Shown: in pieces, positions 27,701-34,003 of the stretch
Layout: each line of letters opens with the position of its first letter
Position numbering within the stretch: position 1 is the first letter of the stretch
Assembly (NCBI RefSeq): GCF_004614185.1
Contig: NZ_SPVF01000174.1
Span: 1 to 39,314 of the forward strand
Length of the DNA stretch: 39,314 bases
Direction of reading: 5' to 3'
Source of the DNA: Zemynaea arenosa
GTDB lineage: Bacteria; Pseudomonadota; Gammaproteobacteria; Burkholderiales; Burkholderiaceae_D
Made by a program: the position numbers and the translations under genes
Notes under the pieces: model-generated
Databases searched by the model: none
What the model was told of the DNA's origin: nothing
Seen by the model: only the letters and a program-made list of their open reading frames with translations

Positions 27701-28266
27701 GTGGCACGCTGGATGGCGGCGCGGGACGCGATACCGTCTACCTGCCCGAGATCGTGGGTGCGTATGCGGTGCAGGTGTCGAACACCGGCGCTGTCAAGGT
27801 GACCGCGCCGGGGCAGGAGGGACAGGTCTTCACCAACGTCGAGCGGATGGTGTTTGCCAACGACGGCTCGGCGCTGGCGTTCGACACCGCGGGCAACGGC
27901 GGCCAGGCCTACCGGCTGTACCAGGCCGCCTTCGACCGCGCACCGGACAAGTCGGGGCTGGGCTATTGGATCAATGCCCTCGACCATGGCGCCAGCCTGG
28001 CCGCGGTGGCGGACAGTTTTATCCAGAGCGCCGAATTCCGCGGCCTGTATGGCACCGAGACCACCGACACCCAGTTCGTCAACGCGCTGTACGAGAACGT
28101 GCTGCACCGGCTGCCCGATGCCTCCGGCGCGCAGTACTGGCTGGACGCGCTGGCCAACGGCCTGCCGCGCGCGCACGTGCTGTTCTATTTCAGCGAGAGC
28201 ACCGAGAACGTCGCCAACGTGGCACCGGTCATCGGGCACGGCTTCGAGTACGTGCCCTTCCTGTGA
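24730..28266 (+). CDS. Large PPC-repeat exoprotein with Ig-like, RTX-like and DUF4214 regions
   Basis: Encodes 1178 residues. ATG 24730 follows GAGGTG by 7 nt. Eight pre-peptidase C-terminal (PPC)-like repeats of about 100 residues start near residues 4, 127, 232, 328, 438, 537, 641 and 758; most open with (A/G)DD and contain a D(x)DxF/Y...LxAGxxY core. An SbsA-type Ig-like domain (about 869-975; LAFSENILASGGEITLRD) follows, then one RTX-like stretch (GTTGNDVLVGTG, GTLDGGAGRDT) and a DUF4214 domain (about 1060-1158; YQAAFDRAPDKSGLGYWI). There is no N-terminal signal peptide, and the RTX-like patch and acidic composition suggest type I secretion. No protease or other enzyme domain is present although PPC domains usually accompany one. 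It could be an adhesin or matrix protein. It converges on the S9 peptidase gene with a 4-nt gap. Confidence 0.85.
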   Translation: MATPSDDFTASTQRAGRLAVGATTSGQLEAPGDADWFAVQLEAGKTYAFGLQGEVGGGGSLPLVPGATALRLYGPGMDPLDSSFTPSHNLPTLAFTPRTSGTYYLAVTSAASGPTGTYTVSAREGMADDVGDSSGTATRLLAGETINGMIGTSGDLDVFRVSIQKGHVYTLTQPGSGLAQQVLEGLGAGAVLSADGGSVTFRAAYTGDLNVVLAGPEGKTGGYSVHFEEAAADDVGSTLATAGTLAAGVTLKGQLDAADSDWYKLPATAGYAYAINVSAGVAPTLSVLGAASSAALPNGGIYIADGLPAFLAVDGSKPTSYDLTATLLADDYRNAATSAARLNSTVQGKIDYTGDTDYFTFSVKAGEVYGLGLGGQNGTLTVKPVSNATLIGSTPTSGATAGSLVFQAQADGMAVLAVSGTATTKDKLATYTLTRATAADDAANSIAEATPLAVDSTVSGAIGSPGDIDVFKVALQAGTTYAVTTPANVATLLSDGHGGLTAVEPGQWFTPTATQEYRFVLAAPGPASYQFGVQAAAGDDLPASAATTARLTENAGVTVASQKGDRDWVAVSLDAGQTYQVSSTGSGTLALRDATGQLVASAVTSAAGTHVLDYTPAAKGTWYVEVADGSGDTRLALSRPAADDFGNTPARAQSIEVGQTVTARLHSDTDVDALRLHLDAGHWYGVRMTDLGKLGDVPFASGMIDMLQVQADGSYVPFQVPASGEFEAAASGDYVLALHRAPKWDSTGATLRVVDMGADDQAAGAPAAALAVNGSVTGSAQAGGDTDSYKLALKAGEVYTLSLTGAQGTALGPNQGSIEIQLGSQHGAAALGQPLTFMAPSNGEFLVTTHLAAAGGYTVNLRGDGVDTDAPVLTPAAEGTVYQPGQAIDLAFSENILASGGEITLRDANGGVVQQFNTGSKAYTIHDNHLVLDPGVVLIPGATYSVNIAFGAVTDLAGNPALVAQQVPVTIAAPAATGTTGNDVLVGTGVSGTLDGGAGRDTVYLPEIVGAYAVQVSNTGAVKVTAPGQEGQVFTNVERMVFANDGSALAFDTAGNGGQAYRLYQAAFDRAPDKSGLGYWINALDHGASLAAVADSFIQSAEFRGLYGTETTDTQFVNALYENVLHRLPDASGAQYWLDALANGLPRAHVLFYFSESTENVANVAPVIGHGFEYVPFL

Positions 28267-28274
28267 TGCATCAC
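28263..28274. repeat. Perfect palindrome holding the stop codons of two convergent genes
   Basis: GTGATGCATCAC is a perfect 12-bp palindrome. TGA at 28264-28266 ends the PPC-repeat gene, and TCA at 28271-28273 is the stop of the minus-strand peptidase gene. No terminator hairpin is seen between them. Confidence 0.7.
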
Positions 28275-30757
28275 TTGCCGCAGCAGGGCAGGGTGTTCTG
28301 CTGCAGGTAGGCTGCCAGCGCGGGTGACGGTGCCGCCGGTGCGGCGGTGCCGAAGTGGCGGTGCAGCAGGGTCTCCAGCGCGTGCACGTAGGCTTCGCGC
28401 GCGATCGGCTTGCGCGGGAAGTGGCCTTCCTCGGGGTCCAGCAGCAGCGTGACGCTGTTGCCATTCTTCTCCTGCAGTGCGGCGGCGTAGGCACGGGTGG
28501 CTTGCGCGTCGACCTTGTCGTCCTTGCCGCCGGCGATCAGGTAGAGCGGGCGCTTGACCTGCGCGGCATGGCGCGCGGGGGCGTCGGCGGCGATGGCGTC
28601 CATGGCGGCGGTGTCGGTGGTGTCCAGGCCCAGGTAGCGCATGCGCGCGGCTTCCACCGGCACCTGCTGGGCGAGGGCGCGCGCGACCTGCGCGAAATCC
28701 GTGGGCGCGGACATCGCCATCCCGAACTGGAACAGCTCCGGTTCCTGCGTCAGTGCGAGCAGCACGGCGTAGCCTCCGAACGAATCTCCCATGATGGCTA
28801 AACGTTTTGGATCGCCGATGCCTTGCGCCTGCAGCCAGCGCACGCCGTCGATGATGTCCGTTTGCGCGGGTCCGTTGCCGAAGCGGGCGCCGGGCGCGCG
28901 CATGTAGGCGCTGCCGTGGCCCGTGGACGCGCGGAAGTTCGGCATGAAGACGGCGACGCCGCGGCTGGCGACGAGTTGGGCGAGGCTGGAGAAGCCATAC
29001 TCCATGCGCGCCCACGGGCCGCCGTGGGCCATGGTCAGCAGCGGGACTTTGGATACCATGCGGCCGGGGGGCAGGGTGAGGTAGCCGTGGATGGTGGCAC
29101 CGTCGCGGGCGCGCCAGGAAACGGCGAGGGTGGGCGCCAGCTGTTCTGCGCCGAGCGGCTGGCCGGCGGCGCGCACCTGGCCCAGGACTTCAGTGACGCC
29201 GTGGCTGGTGCGGTCGTACAGCCAGTATTTCGGCTGCGGCTGGCGTGGGCCGTATTCCTCGATCAGCAGGGGGCCGGCGCTGGCCTGGACGGCGATGTTG
29301 CTGTCCTTGAAGCGGCGGGCCAGCTCGGCGGCGGTGGTCTGTTCGGCGGGCGCGATCGCGGCCACGTGGCGGGTAGGGGCGGCCAGGCGGGCCAGCAGGG
29401 GCATGCCGGTTTCGAGGCTCAGCGTGACGTCGAGCGTGTCGGCGATGGCGTCGGGATCGTCGAACACGGTGCGGCGCTGGGCGCTGGCGGTGTCGAGGTC
29501 GACCAGTCCCTTGCGGTTGCGGTCGATGGTGGCCAGCAGTTGGAGATGACCGCCGTCCGGGCTGGCGGCAACCAGGGTGCAGGGTTCGAATTGCGGGCAG
29601 CGGGTGAGTTCCTTCCACTCGGTGCCGGCGCGGCGGGCCACGACTTGCGCGCCATCGGGGTCGGACCACAGGGCGAAGGCCACGCTGCCGTCGGGGGCGA
29701 GCAGGAATTCATCCAGCGGGCGGCCGGAGTAGATGGTTTCGCTGGTTGCCGCGCTGGCGACGGCGGGGCCGGTGCTTGCGCCGGCGCTGGCGCTGCTCGC
29801 CGCGGCCGCGTTGGCGGTGGCGCTGCCTGTGACCGTGCCGGGGCTGGCCTGGGCTGGAATGGCGGGGGACGAGCTACGGGGCGCGCCGGCGGTGCCCGTG
29901 GCGGGCGTCACGCGCGTGATGGTTTGGGTGGCGGCGGCAGTGTCGGTGATCAGTGCGGCGTGCGGGCGGACCGGGTCGGCCATCGCGAAGGTGCGCTTCT
30001 TTTGCGGCGCGAGGTCGGCGATGCGGGTGGCAGTGCCGGTCGCGCTGTCGATGGCGGTGAGGGCGTCGCCGCTGTCCACGAACAGGATGGTGCCGTCGTG
30101 CGACCAGGCCAGCGCTGCTCGGCCCTGGAACTGGGCGAGCTGGCGCGCCGCGGTGGCAGGGGCAGATGCCGCCGTGGATGCCGGGGCCGATGCCGATGCC
30201 TTGGCGCTCACCGGCAGCGGCATCACTTTGATGGCGAGGTTCGGCCCATCGGCCTCGATCCACGCGAGCTGGCGGCCATCCGGCGCGAGCGCGGTGTCGC
30301 GGATGCGCGCACGACGGGACAGGTCCTGCATCTGCAGCGGCGCGGCCTGCGGCAGGCGCTCTACGGCGTGTACCGCGGTCTTGAAGGACGCATTGGATGC
30401 CCCCTGCGGCGCAGGCACGGCACCGGCTGCGGACCCCGCGCTCAAGGCCAAGGTGACCGCCATGGTCGCGGCCACCGCCGCGGCCCGTACGGCCGCGCGC
30501 GACTCCGCCGCCGCATGTGGCTGTGCTGTGGCACCAGCGAGTAACGGAGCTTCCGCAGCCAGGTGTGGCCGCGCCGCCGAACCAGCGTGTGGGAGAGACG
30601 CCGCATCCGTCGGTGGATGAGACACCGCATCCGCGTGAGGGTGAGACGCCGCAGCCGCGCGGGATGGGCCATGGCCGGGCAAGCCGGTCGGGTACGAGGT
30701 GGTCCGGATGATCACGCGGGGCGCGGCTGGCAGGGAGTCGTGCAGTTCGGAAGTCAT
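28271..30757 (-). CDS. S9 family (prolyl oligopeptidase type) serine peptidase
   Basis: Encodes 828 residues. ATG 30757 has GAGGA 6 nt upstream and lies 8 nt after the permease stop, which suggests coupling. The C-terminal alpha/beta-hydrolase domain has the triad Ser659 (GDSFGGY), Asp746 (GGKDDKV) and His779 (EEGHFPR). A beta-propeller-like region precedes it, interrupted by a low-complexity Ala/Ser/Thr stretch. The N-terminus is unusual: about 85 residues rich in Ala, His and Pro, with three 8-residue repeats at 38-61, come before the hydrophobic segment (about 88-113, VAATMAVTLALSAGSAAGA) that should be the signal peptide or membrane anchor. The family cleaves oligopeptides; this member should act in the periplasm. 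It closes the M13-GntR-ABC-S9 run. Confidence 0.88.
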   Translation of the reverse strand: MTSELHDSLPAAPRVIIRTTSYPTGLPGHGPSRAAAASHPHADAVSHPPTDAASLPHAGSAARPHLAAEAPLLAGATAQPHAAAESRAAVRAAAVAATMAVTLALSAGSAAGAVPAPQGASNASFKTAVHAVERLPQAAPLQMQDLSRRARIRDTALAPDGRQLAWIEADGPNLAIKVMPLPVSAKASASAPASTAASAPATAARQLAQFQGRAALAWSHDGTILFVDSGDALTAIDSATGTATRIADLAPQKKRTFAMADPVRPHAALITDTAAATQTITRVTPATGTAGAPRSSSPAIPAQASPGTVTGSATANAAAASSASAGASTGPAVASAATSETIYSGRPLDEFLLAPDGSVAFALWSDPDGAQVVARRAGTEWKELTRCPQFEPCTLVAASPDGGHLQLLATIDRNRKGLVDLDTASAQRRTVFDDPDAIADTLDVTLSLETGMPLLARLAAPTRHVAAIAPAEQTTAAELARRFKDSNIAVQASAGPLLIEEYGPRQPQPKYWLYDRTSHGVTEVLGQVRAAGQPLGAEQLAPTLAVSWRARDGATIHGYLTLPPGRMVSKVPLLTMAHGGPWARMEYGFSSLAQLVASRGVAVFMPNFRASTGHGSAYMRAPGARFGNGPAQTDIIDGVRWLQAQGIGDPKRLAIMGDSFGGYAVLLALTQEPELFQFGMAMSAPTDFAQVARALAQQVPVEAARMRYLGLDTTDTAAMDAIAADAPARHAAQVKRPLYLIAGGKDDKVDAQATRAYAAALQEKNGNSVTLLLDPEEGHFPRKPIAREAYVHALETLLHRHFGTAAPAAPSPALAAYLQQNTLPCCGK
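30589..30660. repeat. Three tandem 24-bp repeats within the S9 peptidase gene
   Basis: Units at 30589-30612, 30613-30636 and 30637-30660 share the pattern GAGACGCCGCATCCG with substitutions. On the coding (minus) strand they give SHPHADAV, SHPPTDAA and SLPHAGSA. The period is a multiple of three, so copy-number change would keep the frame. Confidence 0.75.
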
Positions 30758-30765
30758 GTGTATCC

Positions 30766-32610
30766 TCAGGCGTGAGCGGTGGTGAGTTGTGGGGCCGCCG
30801 CAGCGGCCTGCACGTCCCGCAGTTCGCGCGGGTGCAGCACCATCAGCGCGAGCAGGGCAGGGGGGCCAGCCAGCACGCAGGCCACGCACCATACGGCACG
30901 GGCGCGTGGGCTGATGCGGGCGGAGCGCGTCCATATCCAGGCGCCGATACCTGCCGCCAGCGCGGCGCACAGCATCGCCACCCACGCCGCCACCGGACGG
31001 GGACGCAGCAGCGTGTCCAGCGGGTTCACATCGTGGCTGCCCACGGTGCCGTTATCGACCAGCAGCGACGGCAGCGCCACCAGCGCATCCAGCGCCGGCG
31101 ACAGCCACCACGCCTTGTGCTCGAACAGCACCGGGAAGTCATGCGTCAGTTCGCGGCGCGCCACTTCGCTGACCTGGCCCGCCGCGTCCACGAACCACGT
31201 GGCCTGCATGCCGTTGCCGAAGCCATCCACCATGCGGCGGCCGTACACGAACGAGACCAGCATGCCGCCATCGACCTGCGCCACCTGCGCGCGCGCCAGA
31301 TCGGCGAAGGGCAGCGGCAGCGGGAGGCTGATGTCCCTTTGCGCGCTGGCCGAACCGGTCGGACGCAGGATCAGGCGGCGGCTGGTGAGGTAGGCCGACT
31401 GATTGTCGAATACCGCCACGCCGCCCGTCAGCTGTTCGCCGCCATCGACGTGCAGCACGCGCTGCAGCTTGCCGTCGCCCGCGCTGGCGTAGAGGTTCTG
31501 CACGGTGACCATGTAGCCGCGGCGGCGGTTGTCGCGCACGGGTTCGGGCTGCGAGTCGAAGGCCTGGGTATCGCCGACGCCCGCGGGGCCGAACCAGCCC
31601 TGCGGCTGGCGGGTGCGCATCTGCAGGCCCTTGAACTGCATGCGGTCGTCGCTGAAGGTCCAGCGCGTGGCGCCTTCCTGGAACCCCAGGTTGCCCTGGG
31701 TCGACATGCCGGCGCGGACGGCGAACTGGCGCACGTCCGGTCCCACGTTGGCGTTGTTTTTCTCGTTGAGCGCCGCGCGCCAGGCCGGCGCCCGCGGGTC
31801 GGTGGAGGCCGCGAGACCGGCCAGCATGACCTCATGGTCTTCCATGCGCGCCGCTTCGACGAAGCCGCCGCGCGGCACGTGGTCGCCATTCAGCGGATGC
31901 ACGCCCACCAGCATCTGCCCGACCTGGAACAGGGTCGAGCCGCCCCACAGCAGGGCGAGGAAGAAGCTGGCCGCCAGCGGCACGGCGCTGGCCACGGTGG
32001 CGGTGGCATCGGCTCCGGTGGAGCGGTTGGGGCGGAACACGGTGTAGACCAGGAATACCAGCAGCACATTGCACAGCACCGACAGCGCGAGGATGGTGGT
32101 CCACGCGGCCATGTGCATGGTGAGCAGCAGCGGCAGCAGCAGGATCACGAAGGCCCAGCGGCTGCGGTGCAGAACCATGTAGGCGCCGGCGAGCCAGGCC
32201 GACAGCGCGGACAGCACCAGGAAGGCCACGCCCGCATAGTGGCGCTGGTCCACCACGCGCAGGGTGAAGTGGTCCTGCGAGGCGAGGACGAGGAACATCG
32301 GCAGGGCCAGGGCCAGCAGGATCAGCGTGACCGAGGCCAGCCCGATCGCGGCCAGGATGCGCGCGCGGTGCATGGGGCGGTGCTGCAGCCAGATCCAGCG
32401 GCTGGGCTGGCGGTAGGTGACAAACTGGTAGGCCGCGAAGCCCAGGCCCGACAGCATCACCAGCAGGTAGAACAGCTGGTGCAGTTCGCGCGGGGCGGCG
32501 GCCAGTTCGGTTAATTGGCTGAGCAGGACGAGCACCAGCAGGGTGGCGACCGCGTAGATTGCGGCACCGGTGCGGAAGCGGCGCAGTTCGGAGAGATAGA
32601 GGTCGAGCAT
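30766..32610 (-). CDS. ABC transporter permease
   Basis: Encodes 614 residues from ATG 32610, which has GAGGAG 8 nt upstream and follows the ATPase stop by 11 nt; a longer open frame overlaps the ATPase gene and is rejected. The N-terminal part (to about residue 250) has about six hydrophobic helices (AIYAVATLLVLVLLSQL, LFYLLVMLSGLGFAAY, LASVTLILLALALPMFLVLA, WAFVILLLPLLLTMHMAAW). A large soluble region follows (about 260-500), then two or three more helices near the C-terminus (VAAWVAMLCAALAAGIGAWIW). This fits the membrane subunit of an export-type or lipid/peptide ABC system linked to YtrA-type regulators. The substrate is unknown. The large external domain may bind the substrate or the adjacent peptidases' products, which is inference. 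Confidence 0.85.
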   Translation of the reverse strand: MLDLYLSELRRFRTGAAIYAVATLLVLVLLSQLTELAAAPRELHQLFYLLVMLSGLGFAAYQFVTYRQPSRWIWLQHRPMHRARILAAIGLASVTLILLALALPMFLVLASQDHFTLRVVDQRHYAGVAFLVLSALSAWLAGAYMVLHRSRWAFVILLLPLLLTMHMAAWTTILALSVLCNVLLVFLVYTVFRPNRSTGADATATVASAVPLAASFFLALLWGGSTLFQVGQMLVGVHPLNGDHVPRGGFVEAARMEDHEVMLAGLAASTDPRAPAWRAALNEKNNANVGPDVRQFAVRAGMSTQGNLGFQEGATRWTFSDDRMQFKGLQMRTRQPQGWFGPAGVGDTQAFDSQPEPVRDNRRRGYMVTVQNLYASAGDGKLQRVLHVDGGEQLTGGVAVFDNQSAYLTSRRLILRPTGSASAQRDISLPLPLPFADLARAQVAQVDGGMLVSFVYGRRMVDGFGNGMQATWFVDAAGQVSEVARRELTHDFPVLFEHKAWWLSPALDALVALPSLLVDNGTVGSHDVNPLDTLLRPRPVAAWVAMLCAALAAGIGAWIWTRSARISPRARAVWCVACVLAGPPALLALMVLHPRELRDVQAAAAAPQLTTAHA

Positions 32611-32621
32611 GGTGAGACTCC

Positions 32622-33533
32622 TCAGGCAGCGCGGCGCGCGCCGGCGTGGCCGTGGGCCAGAAAGGCATTGACGGCGCGGTCCAGGCCCAGTGGCATGCAA
32701 TGGACCGTGCGGGCGCCGAGCAGCTTGACGCGGGCGCCGAAGGTGTCGTCCTGGTCGAAGACGACGATGTGCGTGAGGCCCTCGATAGGCTGCACCTGCA
32801 GCACGCCGGGCAGCTGCCACACGTCCGGCGCCTTGAACGGAAATTCGGCAACCCACAGCTGCACGCGTTCGCAGAAGTCGGCGGGGCCGTTCATGTAGCG
32901 CAGGGCGCCGCGTTCCAGGATCACCAGGTTGTCGGCCACGCGCTCGATCTCGTCCATCTGGTGCGAGCAGTAGACGATGGTGGAATCGTCGGCGGCGTTG
33001 GTGAGCAGCAGGGCTTCCAGGAAGGCGCGCTTGGCGACGACGTCCAGGCCGAGCGTGGGCTCGTCGAGGATCAGCAGCTCCGGGCTCTGGGCCAGCGCGA
33101 GCGCCAGGTTCAGGCCCGCGCGTTCGCCGCGCGAGAGCTGGCCGACCTGCTGCTCGGGGAGCACGTTGAAGTGGCGCAGCACTTCATCGTAGCGGCCCTG
33201 GTTCCATTGGGCCGCGTACTGGTGCTGCTGCATGCGGGTCAGGTCGCGCACGCGCATCCAGGTGGGCATGGTGTGTTCTTCGTTGACGAAGCCGATGCGG
33301 CCGCGCAGGGCCGGCGTCAGCTGGGCGCTGTCGTGGCCCAGCACGCGCGCCTGGCCGGAGCTGGCGGCTTCAAAGCCCAGCAACACGCGGAACAGGGATG
33401 ACTTGCCCGCGCCGTTGGCGCCGACGAAGGCGTGGATGCCGCCGCGCGGGAGCTTGAGGGTGAGGTGGTCGAGGGCGAGCTTGCGCTTGTAGTACAGGCA
33501 CAGCTTGTCGGTGTCGATGGCGTAGTCGTTCAT
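32622..33533 (-). CDS. ABC transporter ATP-binding protein
   Basis: Encodes 303 residues from ATG 33533, located 8 nt past the stop of the GntR gene; a TTG at 33545 overlapping that stop is an alternative. Walker A is GANGAGKS (residues 38-45), the signature is LSRGERAGL and Walker B is LLILDEPT, followed by the H-loop in YCSHQ. The domain resembles CcmA/YtrB-type ATPases that pair with separate permeases. It has about 90 residues beyond the core ATPase domain. It powers the permease encoded immediately downstream. The gene order regulator, ATPase, permease is typical of YtrA-controlled export or stress-response systems. Confidence 0.93.
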   Translation of the reverse strand: MNDYAIDTDKLCLYYKRKLALDHLTLKLPRGGIHAFVGANGAGKSSLFRVLLGFEAASSGQARVLGHDSAQLTPALRGRIGFVNEEHTMPTWMRVRDLTRMQQHQYAAQWNQGRYDEVLRHFNVLPEQQVGQLSRGERAGLNLALALAQSPELLILDEPTLGLDVVAKRAFLEALLLTNAADDSTIVYCSHQMDEIERVADNLVILERGALRYMNGPADFCERVQLWVAEFPFKAPDVWQLPGVLQVQPIEGLTHIVVFDQDDTFGARVKLLGARTVHCMPLGLDRAVNAFLAHGHAGARRAA

Positions 33534-33541
33534 GGCGGCGC

Positions 33542-33952
33542 TCAAGCGGATTTCTTGGGGGCGAACCGGGACAGTTCGTCGGCCACGCGGTCGACGACTT
33601 TCTCGGCGGGGAAATCGAGGCCGATCACGTCGCCGACGAAACGGTCGACAGCTTCATCGAGGCGGCGGGTGCGTTCGGCGTTGGACAGGCGCTGGCGCTG
33701 CTGGGCCACGAACACGCCCAGGCCCTGGCGGGATTCGAGCCAGCCTTCGGTGGTCAGTTCGGCGTAGGCCTTCGCGACGGTGTTCGGGTTGACCGACAGC
33801 TGCGTGGCCAGCCCGCGCACGCTGGGCAGCGCCGCGCCGGCTGTCAATTCGCCGCCGGCGATGGCCCGCTTGATGCCATCGGTGATCTGCCGGGCGATCG
33901 GGCGTGGGTCACCGGTGACGACCTGCAGCATGAGGGGAGTGGTACGGGACAT
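33542..33952 (-). CDS. GntR-family transcriptional regulator, YtrA subfamily
   Basis: Encodes 136 residues with GGAGG 5 nt before ATG 33952. A winged helix-turn-helix fills residues about 18-83 (IARQITDGIKRAIAGGEL, LPSVRGLATQLSVNPNTVAKAYAELTTEGWLES). The short C-terminal tail has no large ligand domain, which defines the YtrA subfamily. These proteins commonly repress their own operon and adjacent ABC genes in response to cell-envelope stress. It overlaps closely with the ATPase gene downstream and follows the M13 peptidase gene by 51 nt without a visible terminator. A 14-bp palindrome in the M13 promoter is a candidate target. Confidence 0.93.
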   Translation of the reverse strand: MSRTTPLMLQVVTGDPRPIARQITDGIKRAIAGGELTAGAALPSVRGLATQLSVNPNTVAKAYAELTTEGWLESRQGLGVFVAQQRQRLSNAERTRRLDEAVDRFVGDVIGLDFPAEKVVDRVADELSRFAPKKSA

Positions 33953-34003
33953 GGAACCTCCGGCGGGAATGAATGGCGATGGTGGACGAGAGGCGCGCTG
34001 CGC

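Noticed and set aside
24730..28266. Annotation of the PPC protein as a serralysin-type protease
   Set aside because: No HExxH zinc motif or serine protease triad was seen; the RTX-like part is a single short patch.
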